Shown here: positions 1 to 8,373 of the stretch, in pieces
Position numbering within the stretch: position 1 is the stretch's first letter
Layout: each line of letters starts with the position of its first letter
Source: Polaromonas eurypsychrophila
GTDB lineage: Bacteria > Pseudomonadota > Gammaproteobacteria > Burkholderiales > Burkholderiaceae_C
NCBI RefSeq assembly: GCF_014641715.1
Contig: NZ_BMIG01000008.1
Span: 41,001-105,000 of the forward strand
Direction: 5' to 3'
Length of the DNA: 64,000 bases
Made by a program: the position numbers and the translations under genes
The notes under the pieces: generated by a model
The model's database searches: none
What the model saw: the letters and a program-made list of their open reading frames with translations, nothing else
What the model was told of the DNA's origin: nothing

Positions 1-1145
1 TCAGTCACTTTTTCAGTCACACCAATGCGGTCCAGCGCTTCCGCCAGATTGGCGACGGTCTTGTCGACGTTGTGCCACTTTTCCAGGCCGAACAGGCCGA
101 TGCGGAAGGTCATGAAGTCTGCACCCTCGTCGCACTGCAGCGGCACGCCGGCGGCGGTTTGCAGGCCTTCGGCCAGAAATTTCTTGCTGGACTGGATCTC
201 GGGGTCGGTGGTGTAGCTGACCACAACGCCGGGGGCCTTGAAGCCTTCGGCCGCCACGCTGGGCAGGCCGCGGGATTCGAACAGCTTGCGGACCTTGCTG
301 CCCAGGGCGATCTGCTCGTCGCGGACTTTGGCAAAACCGTAGGCCTGGGTTTCCTTCATGGCGGCGCGCAGGCGCGTGAGGGCGTCGGTGGGCAGGGTGG
401 CGTGGTAGGCGTGGCCGCCTTTTTCGTAGGTCTCCATGATCTGCATCCACTTTTTCAGGTCGCAGGCAAAGCTGGAGCTGGTGGTGCCGTCTATGGCGGC
501 TCGGGCGCGCTCGCTGAGCATGACCATGGCGCAGCAGGGTGAGCTGCTCCAGCCTTTTTGCGGGGCCGAGATCAGCACATCGACGCCGGTGGCTTTCATG
601 TCGACCCACATGGCGCCGGAGGCGATGCAGTCGAGCACGAACAAACCGCCGACGGCGTGCACGGCGTCGGCCACGGCCTTGAGGTAGTTGTCGGGCAGCA
701 TCATGCCGGCGGCGGTTTCCACGTGCGGGGCAAACACGACGGCGGGTTTTTCTTTGGCAATCGCGGCCTGCACCTCTGCAATCGGAGCCGGCACCCACGG
801 GGCTTGCGCGCCCTTGGCGGTCTGGCGCGCCTTCAGTACGGTGGACGAGGCGGGGATGTTGCCCATGTCGAAGATCTGTGTCCAGCGGTAGCTGAACCAG
901 CCGTTGCGGATGACCATGACGTGTTTGCCGTGGGCAAACTGGCGGGCGACGGCTTCCATGCCGTAGGTGCCGCTGCCGGGCACCAGCACGGCGGATGGGG
1001 CGTTGTAGACCTCCTTCAGGATGCTGGAAATGTCGGTCATCACGCCCTGGAAGCTTTTGGACATGTGGTTGAGCGCGCGGTCGGTGTAGACCACCGAGAA
1101 TTCAAGCAGGCCGTCAGGGTCAACGTTGGGCAGCAATCCGGGCAT
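1..1145 (-). CDS. PLP-dependent class V aminotransferase, C-terminus cut by window edge
   Basis: The frame opens at the ATG at 1143-1145 (MPGLLPNVDPDG) and stays open to base 1, so the last residues and the stop lie outside the window; a TGA-like triplet at 1-3 is in another frame. The protein is a fold-type I, class V aminotransferase of the alanine/serine-glyoxylate aminotransferase group. The motif APQKGWSS carries the lysine expected to bind pyridoxal phosphate, preceded by the co-factor aspartate in FVLDCIASGA, and PGSGTYGMEA is the phosphate-binding region. It probably moves an amino group between alanine or serine and a 2-oxo acid; the exact substrate cannot be read from the sequence. 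It is divergent from the polysaccharide genes at 1376, with about 230 bases between them. Confidence 0.85.
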   Translation of the reverse strand, partial: MPGLLPNVDPDGLLEFSVVYTDRALNHMSKSFQGVMTDISSILKEVYNAPSAVLVPGSGTYGMEAVARQFAHGKHVMVIRNGWFSYRWTQIFDMGNIPASSTVLKARQTAKGAQAPWVPAPIAEVQAAIAKEKPAVVFAPHVETAAGMMLPDNYLKAVADAVHAVGGLFVLDCIASGAMWVDMKATGVDVLISAPQKGWSSSPCCAMVMLSERARAAIDGTTSSSFACDLKKWMQIMETYEKGGHAYHATLPTDALTRLRAAMKETQAYGFAKVRDEQIALGSKVRKLFESRGLPSVAAEGFKAPGVVVSYTTDPEIQSSKKFLAEGLQTAAGVPLQCDEGADFMTFRIGLFGLEKWHNVDKTVANLAEALDRIGVTEKVT

Positions 1146-1375
1146 GGGGTGTTCTCTCTTTGCTAGTTCTGGCTGTTACGGGCTTGTTTCAAAAGCGGTA
1201 CTGGCAGCTTAGCACCGTTCGACTTCCGGCATGGCGGCGCGGGCTTAAGGCCTAGCCAGGCTGCAGTGATGCGTCATTCCGCCGGAGGCTCCAGACAGGA
1301 CGCCGACTGTGCAGTTTGCACCGCCTTTGCCATGCTTCTTGCGCGGCATGCATCGCCGCGTGATAGGCTCCTGTC

Positions 1376-2926
1376 ATGAAAACCGGTAGCACTTTTATCG
1401 TATCTTTTGGCCTGGCAAGTCTGTCTTTTTTCCTGAACGCCGGGGCCCAGCCCAGCGAAACGGCCGCGACGGTTGGTGCCGAGGCCGCCAGCGTCGAGGC
1501 GCTGGTCAGTGCTGCGCGCGCTGCCGCCCAGACCGACCGCAATCGGGAATCGGCCGATCTGTTTGCCCGGGCAATCGAGCTGGCACCGCAACGGCGCGCC
1601 GAATGGCTTCAGGAATATGCCGACCAGCTGGTTTATTCAGGCCGCTCGGCGCAAGCCGTGCCCTTGTACCGCGAAGCCTTGACGCTGCCGCGCACTCGCG
1701 ACCAGCAAATGCGCTTACTGAAGGGCCTGGGCACGGCGCTGTTGTGGGCGGGCAGGCCCAGCCAGGCCCGGACGGTGTTGCAGACCTATCTGCAGGAGAA
1801 ACCGGGCGATCAGGACGCCAGGCGCCTCTTGGGGCGCGCACTGAGCTGGGGCGGCCGCCAGCGTGAAGCCATCGCGCACCTGGAGCAGTTGCTGCGCGAT
1901 CACCCTGACGACCAGGAAGCCCGCGTGCAGCTCGCGCAGGCGCAGGCCTGGACGGGCCGGTCCGACCAGGCGGAGGAAGCCCTCGCAGGCGTAACCCAGC
2001 CGCGGGACGATGCACGCCGGCTGCGCGAAGACCTCGCGCTGGCCCAGGCGCCACGCACCATGCTTGACACCCAGCGTTCCAGCCAGTCCGACAATCTGGA
2101 CATTGTTGCTCTGCGCTTGAGCCACTCGCTCAGCTTTGACAGCGGACGTGGCACAGCAGGGGCCCGGCTGGAGCGCTTTGACTACGAGAAGGAAGACGGC
2201 AGCGATTCGGCCCAGGTGACACGGCCCATGCTGTATGGGCGCTACCGCTTAAACGATGCCTTTGAGCTGAACATCGAGGCGGGGCGCGACCGGATCGAGC
2301 CGCGAAGCGGACCTGCACGTCAGCCAGCGGTGTACGCTAGCTGGCTCACCTGGCGACCCAGCGACCTGTTTCGCTTTGACCTCAGCACCAGCCAGAACAC
2401 CTTCGACAACCTGCGCTCGCTGCGTCTCGGACTGACGCTCCGCCAGGACGGGCTGTCCATGGACTTCACGCCTTCGGAGCGCGAACGCTACACGGCCAGA
2501 ATCGATCGCGCGAGCTACAGCGACGGCAATCATCGCGATGGTGGTCAACTTGAGGCCGAGTACCGCTGGCTCAATCAGCCGGAAGCCTGGGTCGGACTCA
2601 AGCACACGCGTTTTTCGTTTGAGCGGCAACTGGACAACGGGTACTTCAACCCGCTCGCCTTCAACTCCACCCAGCTGACGCTGCGTACCTTGTGGCGCCC
2701 TGACGGATACGACGGGCGCTGGGACTTGGGAGCGTATGCCGCAATCGGACGCGAAAACGCGCAGCCCGATGGCAGCAAGCCCATCTATGACCTGAGCCTG
2801 CGTGCCGGCCTGCGCATTGACGCTCGCACGCGGCTGGAGGCCCGCGCGCAGCGCTTCAGTTCACGCACATCGTCCAGCGGTTTTGCGCGCAGTACCGTCG
2901 GCCTGGCGCTTGAACGCAAGTGGTAG
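1376..2926 (+). CDS. TPR-containing outer-membrane beta-barrel protein (PgaA/BcsC/YaiO-like)
   Basis: This 516-residue protein begins with a signal peptide (cleavage likely after LNAGA, about residue 24). It continues with degenerate TPR repeats (roughly 40-230, with units such as AVPLYREALTLP and AIAHLEQLLRDHPDD) and ends with alternating polar/aromatic strands from about 245 to the last residues RKW, typical of an outer-membrane barrel with a terminal aromatic. This domain order is that of PgaA, BcsC and YaiO, which bind a polysaccharide in the periplasm through TPRs and export it through the barrel. Its stop overlaps the GTG start of the glycosyltransferase by 7 bases, so the two are translationally coupled and probably form a synthesis/export pair. 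The polymer is unknown. Confidence 0.82.
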   Translation: MKTGSTFIVSFGLASLSFFLNAGAQPSETAATVGAEAASVEALVSAARAAAQTDRNRESADLFARAIELAPQRRAEWLQEYADQLVYSGRSAQAVPLYREALTLPRTRDQQMRLLKGLGTALLWAGRPSQARTVLQTYLQEKPGDQDARRLLGRALSWGGRQREAIAHLEQLLRDHPDDQEARVQLAQAQAWTGRSDQAEEALAGVTQPRDDARRLREDLALAQAPRTMLDTQRSSQSDNLDIVALRLSHSLSFDSGRGTAGARLERFDYEKEDGSDSAQVTRPMLYGRYRLNDAFELNIEAGRDRIEPRSGPARQPAVYASWLTWRPSDLFRFDLSTSQNTFDNLRSLRLGLTLRQDGLSMDFTPSERERYTARIDRASYSDGNHRDGGQLEAEYRWLNQPEAWVGLKHTRFSFERQLDNGYFNPLAFNSTQLTLRTLWRPDGYDGRWDLGAYAAIGRENAQPDGSKPIYDLSLRAGLRIDARTRLEARAQRFSSRTSSSGFARSTVGLALERKW

Positions 2927-5208
2927 TGCCGTCCCCCGTGCTCGGAGAGCCGCTGCTCCTGATCGGCTTGTCCAGCAGCCTGGCCGCCGACGTGATTTCA
3001 CCTCTCACCGCTGCGGGCTACAAGGTGCAGCTTGGCACTCTGGCGCACCTGTCGCGTGGTCGCTGGCAGTTGGTCATCAGTGCGCCGTCCATCCCAGGCC
3101 TGGGCAGCATGGAGTTGCTGGCCGCGCTGCGGGAAGGTCAGCACCCGTCTCCGGGTCTGTTGCTGGTGGGTCCTGCTGGACAGCTGCCGCCTTTGGGAGA
3201 CGGCCCAGGGGCGGCCTGTATAGCCTGGCCTTTCGAGCCACATGAGCTGGTCGGACGGGTGCAGGCGCTGCTCCGCGAAGTACAAAACCCGGCCCCGCCT
3301 GCGCCACTGCCAGAACTGCTTGCCGTCTCGCGTTTGCCTGTGCTTGACGAAGCCGCATTTCTTGACGAACTCATGAGCGAGCGAGATGAGCTGCGCGCAG
3401 GCCGCGCGCCGGGTGACAGTTTTGTGGTGGCGCTGCGCTTGAATGAACTTGACCAGTTCCGGCAGCGGCTCGGCACGTCTTCCGAAGCGGCCCTTTGGCA
3501 GCAGGTGGCCGAGCTCACAGGCCTTGACGCCATGGCCGACGAAAAACTGGCGCGAGGCGGCCAAGGTGACTTTCTCATGCTGCTGCCAGGTACTTCACGG
3601 CGGCAGGCGGCATTCCGGCTGGAGGCGCTGAGCAGCCGCCTTGCCAACTTCCCCCTGCAACTCGGTGGCCAGGCCGCCCGGCTTTCGCCGGTGCTCGGCT
3701 ATTGCGGCTTACGGCGCAGCCCCAGCGCAACGGACGGGCTGGCGAGGGCGCGAGACGCGGCTCGGCAGTCCGCCCTGCATCTAGACCTTCATCCCGTGCT
3801 GTGGCAAGGACCCAAAGCCCGGCCAGCCCGGCAAGCCGGACCGGTGAAGATATGGTGGTCGCGCATCTACACGGCGCAAGCTCTCTTTTTTCAATACGCC
3901 ATCACCATGCTGCTGGGGCTCGGGCTTCCGTTTCTGGTGTACTGGGGCTTGGGCAGCAACGGCTACGACATCAGCACGGGCGTGTATATTTTCGTGGTGG
4001 TCGCATTGACACTGACGTCCTTGTCCATCTGGGCAGAAGGCTTGCTGGCCCTCAGGCGCGAAGATCCGCCACCAGAACCGGCCTCACCCTATCCGTCTGC
4101 ATCGGCGATCATTGCAGCCTACCTGCCGAACGAAGCGCCCATCATCGAAGCCACGGTGGCGGCTTTCCTGCGAGTTCAATATCCGGCGCCACTGCAAATC
4201 ATCCTCGCCTACAACACCCCGCGCGACATGCCGGACATTGAGGAGCGGCTACGCGAGATGGCACGCGAGGACCCACGCTTTGTACCCATGCGCGTGCAAA
4301 CCAGCACGTCAAAGGCACAAAACGTCAACGCCGCGCTGCCGTACGTCACCGGTGAGTTCACCGCTGTTTTTGATGCGGACCACCAGCCGGACCCCGAGAG
4401 CTTTCGCCGCGGCTGGCGCTGGCTCTCGCACGGAGCTGACGTGGTGCAGGGCCATTGCTTCATACGCAACGGGGCCGCCTCCTGGGTCGCAAAGATGGTA
4501 GCCATCGAGTTTGAGCAGATCTATGCCGTCAGCCACCCGGGGCGGGCGCGGCTGCACGGGTTTGGCATTTTTGGTGGCAGCAATGGATACTGGCGTACCG
4601 ACCTGTTGCGCGAGTTGCGCATGCACGGTTTCATGCTGACAGAAGACATCGATTCTTCCATGCGGGCGGTGGTACGGGGCCGACGGATTGTTTCTGACCC
4701 TTATCTCGTCTCGCGTGAGCTGGCCCCTGAAACCTTGTCGGCACTGACCAAGCAGCGCCTGCGCTGGGCGCAGGGCTGGCTGCAAATATCGCTGAAGTGG
4801 GTGATTCCGGCCTTGCGGGCGCGCAATCTCACTGTGCGGCAGAAACTGGGCATGCTGCAGTTGCTGGCCTGGCGCGAGGTGTATCCCTGGGTGTCTATGC
4901 AAATCCTGCCGCTTATTGCCTGGTGGGCAGTGCAGGCCGGGTCCCTGGCGCGCATTGACTGGCTGGTGCCTCTGTTTGTTGTTACCACCCTGTTCACCCT
5001 GAGCACGGGGCCCGGGCAGATACTGTTCACCTACAAGCTGGCTGATCCGCAGCTCAAAAAACACCCTTCGTGGTTCTGGTTCTACACCATGGCGTCCACA
5101 CTTTTTTATGCTGGTCTGAAAAACGCCTGGAACCGGATTGCCCACTACAAGGAGTGGCGCGGAGAAACCGCGTGGGTGGTGACGCCCCGCGTCAAGGCCA
5201 AAAAATAG
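2920..5208 (+). CDS. GT2 polysaccharide synthase fused to pseudo-receiver and degenerate GGDEF
   Basis: The 762-residue protein starts at GTG 2920 (GTG at 2926 is an alternative). Residues about 10-118 look like a response-regulator receiver, but the phosphoacceptor Asp is Ala55 (VISAPSIPG) and the conserved Lys is Trp103 (AWPFEP). Residues about 135-290 resemble a GGDEF fold whose signature is reduced to GGQGDF (213-218). Two membrane segments follow (about 320-380), then a processive family 2 glycosyltransferase with DAD (485-487), the acceptor-site ED of TEDID (575-576) and QRLRW (612-616). More membrane helices end the protein. It should polymerise a sugar at the inner membrane for export by the upstream barrel protein. 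The regulatory front end looks unable to be phosphorylated or to make c-di-GMP and may be a protein- or ligand-binding module. I see no PilZ domain. Confidence 0.85.
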   Translation: MVVPSPVLGEPLLLIGLSSSLAADVISPLTAAGYKVQLGTLAHLSRGRWQLVISAPSIPGLGSMELLAALREGQHPSPGLLLVGPAGQLPPLGDGPGAACIAWPFEPHELVGRVQALLREVQNPAPPAPLPELLAVSRLPVLDEAAFLDELMSERDELRAGRAPGDSFVVALRLNELDQFRQRLGTSSEAALWQQVAELTGLDAMADEKLARGGQGDFLMLLPGTSRRQAAFRLEALSSRLANFPLQLGGQAARLSPVLGYCGLRRSPSATDGLARARDAARQSALHLDLHPVLWQGPKARPARQAGPVKIWWSRIYTAQALFFQYAITMLLGLGLPFLVYWGLGSNGYDISTGVYIFVVVALTLTSLSIWAEGLLALRREDPPPEPASPYPSASAIIAAYLPNEAPIIEATVAAFLRVQYPAPLQIILAYNTPRDMPDIEERLREMAREDPRFVPMRVQTSTSKAQNVNAALPYVTGEFTAVFDADHQPDPESFRRGWRWLSHGADVVQGHCFIRNGAASWVAKMVAIEFEQIYAVSHPGRARLHGFGIFGGSNGYWRTDLLRELRMHGFMLTEDIDSSMRAVVRGRRIVSDPYLVSRELAPETLSALTKQRLRWAQGWLQISLKWVIPALRARNLTVRQKLGMLQLLAWREVYPWVSMQILPLIAWWAVQAGSLARIDWLVPLFVVTTLFTLSTGPGQILFTYKLADPQLKKHPSWFWFYTMASTLFYAGLKNAWNRIAHYKEWRGETAWVVTPRVKAKK

Positions 5209-5216
5209 CGGGAGGT

Positions 5217-6020
5217 TCAGCTGCGGTGCCGGCGGGGCAGGCGGTTGACACGCGCAGCCAGATCGGCTGGATCAAACGGTTTGGCGACATAGTCGTTTGC
5301 CCCTGCGGCCAGCGCCCGGCTGACGGAAGGCTCGTCACCCTTGGCAGTGAGCATCATCACGGGTACGCCCTTCCAGCGCCGAGCACCCCGCAGGATATCG
5401 AGCAGCTGCAAGCCGTCCACGCCAGGCAGCATGATGTCGAGCAGCACTACGTCGGTGACTGGCCCGTCCAGAATGGCCGCTACGCCCTGAATCCCGTCGC
5501 ACGCTTCAAGCACGCGCCAGCCCTGCTGCTCCAGAATGAATCCCAGCAGATAGCGAATGCCAGGGTCGTCCTCTACCACCAGCGCAACCGGCTTCTTCCC
5601 CTGCGCCTGCTCTTCGTCTTCCAGGTCCATGGCCGGGACGGTGTCCGGCGAGACCAGAAGAGACGAAACACGGTCGCATAGATGCTGCGGTTCAAAAGGT
5701 TTGGCAATAACGTCTACGGCGCCCAAGGCCCGAAAGTCCGCAATCCGCCGAGCGCTCGTGTGGGCTGTCAAAAACACGGCGGGTACATGTTTTAGCGCAG
5801 GTTGGCCACGCAGGGCCAGCAGCGTCTGCGGCCCGTCCATGCCGGGCATGGACCCGTCCAGCACCAACAGCGAGGGCGAGAATGCCGCCGTACGGTCAAC
5901 AGCCTCCCGGCCGGAGCCCAGCGCCAGCACCTCGTGGCCGCCCAACTGCTCCAGCGCAAATTGTGCGACAAGACGAATGTCTTCCTCGTCGTCCACAATC
6001 ACAATGCGATGCCTGCTCAC
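5217..6020 (-). CDS. Response regulator with two receiver domains and no output domain
   Basis: The 267-residue protein holds two complete receiver domains. The first (about 4-120) has the DDEED acidic pocket, the phosphoacceptor Asp in LLVLDGSMPGMDG and the Lys in AKPFEP. The second (about 145-260) has VEDD, Asp in VLLDIMLPGVDG and Lys in AKPFDP. A short acidic linker joins them and there is no DNA-binding or enzymatic output, so it probably signals by protein contact. Its ATG overlaps the TGA of the kinase upstream (6017-6020), marking a two-gene operon. It converges on the polysaccharide synthase with only 8 bases between stops. The FEP wording after the Lys is echoed in the synthase's pseudo-receiver, which suggests kinship between the two. 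Confidence 0.9.
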   Translation of the reverse strand: MSRHRIVIVDDEEDIRLVAQFALEQLGGHEVLALGSGREAVDRTAAFSPSLLVLDGSMPGMDGPQTLLALRGQPALKHVPAVFLTAHTSARRIADFRALGAVDVIAKPFEPQHLCDRVSSLLVSPDTVPAMDLEDEEQAQGKKPVALVVEDDPGIRYLLGFILEQQGWRVLEACDGIQGVAAILDGPVTDVVLLDIMLPGVDGLQLLDILRGARRWKGVPVMMLTAKGDEPSVSRALAAGANDYVAKPFDPADLAARVNRLPRRHRS

Positions 6021-7048
6021 GGTACGGCAGGCAGCACGACGTGAAAGCAGGTGCGGCCCGGCTCGGAGCTGTATCCGATGGAGCCACCCATCTGCTCGAT
6101 CATCTGCTTGGCAATTGACAGCCCCAACCCGGAGCCGCCCTTGGGCCGGCTGGTGTTCATGTCGGCTTGGGCAAAGCGCCGGAAGAAGCGCGCGCGGAAG
6201 GCTTCTGGAATGCCGGCGCCATGGTCGGTGACCTGAAGCCGGACGCCCGAGCCTTCGCGGGATGCTTCAAGCAGGATGCGGCTGCCCTGGGGCGCAAACT
6301 TGAGGGCGTTGGAAACGAGATTGGCCAGCACCTGGTCCAGGCGCTGCGCATCGGCCTTGAGCTGCAGGGCGTCATGGGGCTCAATGGTCAGCTCAACGCC
6401 GGCGGTCCGTACCATAGTTTCGTAGGCCTGCGCTGCCCGCCCCAGCGCAGCTGACGCGTCAAGCGACTCGATGTTGAACTCTATCCGTCCCGAGGCAATT
6501 TTTTCCAGGTCAAGAATGTCGTCGACGATGACGCGCAGGCGCTCGGAGTTGCGGGCCGCCAGCGCGACCAGGCGCGTGGCGGGTTCGGGCAAGACGCCTG
6601 CTGCGCCGCCCTCAAGCAGCTTGACGGCGCCGTGGATGGATATCAGCGGGGTGCGCAGCTCATGGCTCACCACCGACACAAACTCGTTTTTCATGCGCTC
6701 GATTTCCTTGCGCTGCGTGATGTCCTGCACCACGGACAGAATGACCGGTCGCCCGAAGCTGGACACCAGCTGCCAGCGCGCCTCCATCGGGCAGGTGTCG
6801 CCGGTGATGCGCTTTCGCACGCCTTCAAACACCACGTAGGGCGCGCCCTCCCTCAGCTTGCGGACATGGTTGTCAAACCGCATGCGGTAGGGGTCGTGCG
6901 TCACATCCATGGGGGTCATGGTGCGCAGCTGCTCCAGCGTGTAGCCCAGGCTTCTGACAGCGCTGCCATTGGCGTAAAGGTAGCGCAGGGTGTCGGGGTC
7001 GGTGACCAGGACTTCTTCGGACACCGTGTCGTCAGCGCGCCAAACCAT
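6017..7048 (-). CDS. Sensor histidine kinase, PAS-HisKA-HATPase part (separated from its GAF part by a frameshift)
   Basis: This frame encodes a PAS domain (about residues 8-120, with DPDTLRYLYANGSAVRSLGYT and the PAC end SVVQDITQRKEIER). A HisKA domain follows with an intact H-box, VVSHELRTPL, and then a HATPase domain with N-box NLVSNALKF and G-boxes DHGAGIP and GSGLGLSIAK. It is therefore catalytically complete. No good ribosome-binding site precedes the ATG at 7046-7048, and the PAS domain begins directly at that point. The upstream GAF frame (6916-7548) overlaps it by 133 bases, with the last roughly 45 GAF-frame residues looking like noise. The simplest reading is one GAF-PAS-kinase gene of about 510 codons that has lost one base near 7030-7060. 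Partner of the dual-receiver protein just downstream. Confidence 0.82.
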   Translation of the reverse strand: MVWRADDTVSEEVLVTDPDTLRYLYANGSAVRSLGYTLEQLRTMTPMDVTHDPYRMRFDNHVRKLREGAPYVVFEGVRKRITGDTCPMEARWQLVSSFGRPVILSVVQDITQRKEIERMKNEFVSVVSHELRTPLISIHGAVKLLEGGAAGVLPEPATRLVALAARNSERLRVIVDDILDLEKIASGRIEFNIESLDASAALGRAAQAYETMVRTAGVELTIEPHDALQLKADAQRLDQVLANLVSNALKFAPQGSRILLEASREGSGVRLQVTDHGAGIPEAFRARFFRRFAQADMNTSRPKGGSGLGLSIAKQMIEQMGGSIGYSSEPGRTCFHVVLPAVP

Positions 7049-7548
7049 TGCAGCAGGCGGCTCTGGCGCGCGGCTTCAAGCACGGCCATCAACACGTCTG
7101 CCAGCTGGGCAAGCGATTTCTTCTGGTGCTCGTCCAGCGCCTTGGGCTCGGAATCCAGCACACACAGCATGCCGGTAGGGTTGCCCTTGTCGCTGTTGAG
7201 CGGGCTGCCGGTGTAGAAGCGAATGTTGGCGTTGGCCAGCATCGGGTTGCCGACAAAACGCTCGTCAAGCTCGGTGTCGGGCACCTCGAACACGCCCGGC
7301 TCAAGGATGGCGTGTCCGCAAATGCTTTCAGCACGTGAGGTTTCGCCCGGCGCGCTGCCGTATTCAGCCTTGAACCACTGCCTGTCGCTGTCAATCAGCG
7401 TGACCGCCGCATAACGCGAGCCGCAAATGGCGGCGGCCAGCTCGGCGATTTCATTGAAGATCTTTTCGGCCGGCGTATCGAGCACGCCGCCGTCGTGAAG
7501 ATCGGCCAGCCTCTCGGCTTCGTTGGGTGGCAGGGTGGGGGCAATCAT
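6916..7548 (-). CDS. GAF domain segment of the frameshifted sensor kinase
   Basis: Residues 1-165 form a clear GAF domain of the kind found at the front of bacterial kinases (PPNEAERLADLHDGGVLDT, then GSRYAAVTLIDSDRQWFKA and SICGHAILEPGVFEVPD, ending in LADVLMAVLEAARQSRLLQ). After about residue 168 the sequence turns into arginine/proline/threonine-rich text that matches nothing, while the adjacent frame begins a PAS domain at the same place. Switching frames in the required direction means one base is missing in this sequence, or two are extra. I see no classical slippery heptamer at the junction, so this is a mutation or an assembly error rather than programmed frameshifting. If real, the strain makes a free GAF protein and perhaps a short kinase from the internal ATG. 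Confidence 0.75.
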   Translation of the reverse strand: MIAPTLPPNEAERLADLHDGGVLDTPAEKIFNEIAELAAAICGSRYAAVTLIDSDRQWFKAEYGSAPGETSRAESICGHAILEPGVFEVPDTELDERFVGNPMLANANIRFYTGSPLNSDKGNPTGMLCVLDSEPKALDEHQKKSLAQLADVLMAVLEAARQSRLLQWFGALTTRCPKKSWSPTPTPCATFTPMAALSEAWATRWSSCAP

Positions 7549-7640
7549 GGGTTGTGCAGGTTGGCGGTGATCTTACCCGGCCCGCGTGATCCGTACCGAG
7601 CGAACAGCATTTTTGGCAACAAGTGAAGCAGCGCTTTATT

Positions 7641-7671
7641 CCTACAAAACGCGACATGTCGCGGGCGTAGG
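7641..7671. promoter_or_regulatory. Palindrome upstream of a small gene
   Basis: A perfect 14-base palindrome, CGCGACATGTCGCG (7650-7663), is nested in a wider imperfect one whose outer arms are CCTAC and GTAGG. It lies between the divergent GAF-kinase gene and the small gene starting at 7702, about 40 bases before that gene's start. It could be an operator or an RNA hairpin; I cannot name the regulator. Confidence 0.35.
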
Positions 7672-7701
7672 TTGACTCAACCACAACTTAAGGAGTACGA
7701 C

Positions 7702-7975
7702 ATGCCCAACCCGAACAACAAGACCAAGATGACTGGCGACACACATTTGCCTGACATGGAATCAGAGCTACCGCTAGAAGATGGCAGCACTGGCGCTGTG
7801 GGCGCCGACGGTACGCCCAGCGGCCGGGCCAGCCAGGACAGTGGCCAAAACCAGCCGGGCCGGGGGCAAGCAAAAAGCCGGCATTGCACAGGAAGGAGAC
7901 GAAGGGTGGAAGGGCAGGCAAGGCCAGGGAGGTTCTGGCGCCAGCTCTGGCGCGGGCTCCGACCGCAGCAGCTAA
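7702..7975 (+). pseudogene. Small hydrophilic protein, apparently frameshifted in a G run
   Basis: A good ribosome-binding site (AAGGAG, 7690-7695) precedes the ATG at 7702 and the reading frame begins MPNPNNKTKMTGDTHLPD. After about 54 residues (NQPG) that frame becomes arginine-rich. The next frame carries GGKQKAGIAQEGDEGWKGRQ and a Gly/Ser-rich tail ending in SDRSS and TAA at 7973-7975. The two halves match in style (Gly/Gln/Ser-rich, hydrophilic) and join at a run of G around 7860-7870. The true product is therefore likely a protein of about 91 residues interrupted here by one extra base. No function is recognised; the composition resembles small stress-induced hydrophilic proteins. If the frame is not repaired, translation runs on to 8286 through non-protein-like text. 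Confidence 0.55.
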
Positions 7976-7981
7976 TTAACC

Positions 7982-8329
7982 AAGCTGGAAGTGACGGACG
8001 AGGTGCGGCAACTGCGCGAGGGCGTGCTGCTGTCGGAGCTGCATCTGGACAACAACTTCACAGGCTGGGAACACGCCGCGCTGATCGAGTGGCCCGCCGA
8101 CAAGCAAGCCCCGCAGCGCAGCCTGCTGATACAGGCGCAGGCGCCGTTGGACTAATTTGTGCTGTATTGCCCGCAGGACTACGACTACTTCTGCGCGGAG
8201 CCGGTGAGCCAGTGCACCGACTGGCTGAACCTGCTGCCCCAGCACCGCCAGGCGGCGCTGGGCGGCAGCACACTGACCCCCGTTGAACCCCTGGAAGCCG
8301 CCTTCAGCCTGACGCCCCGCTGCGTGTGA
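7982..8329 (+). pseudogene. Aldose 1-epimerase (GalM-like) C-terminal remnant
   Basis: One frame from about 7982 to the TGA at 8327-8329 reads as the last third of an aldose 1-epimerase/mutarotase. It includes HLDNNFTGWEHAALIEWP, then after an in-frame TAA at 8153-8155, FVLYCPQDYDYFCAEPVSQC and LTPVEPLEAAFSLTP. In working enzymes the LDNxFxGW, FCxEPVS and end-of-sheet segments occur in this order and spacing. The amino-terminal two thirds, including the catalytic histidines, is missing, and the piece starts right after the stop of the small gene at 7975. The gene is therefore truncated at the 5' side and also carries a nonsense codon. It is a relic and should give no functional protein. Confidence 0.75.
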
Positions 8330-8373
8330 CACGGGGGTGCGCGGTCTGACCCGCCGCACAGTTCGAAGCTTGA

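Noticed and set aside
13..798. Long Arg/His-rich open frame on the minus strand
   Set aside because: It is an out-of-frame shadow of the class V aminotransferase, whose real frame runs off the window at base 1.
1146..1375. Possible small gene in the divergent intergenic region
   Set aside because: Open frames there lack ribosome-binding sites and family resemblance; it is likely promoter space.
6916..7048. Programmed -1 frameshift in the sensor kinase
   Set aside because: No slippery heptamer or following hairpin is evident at the junction; mutation or sequence error is simpler.
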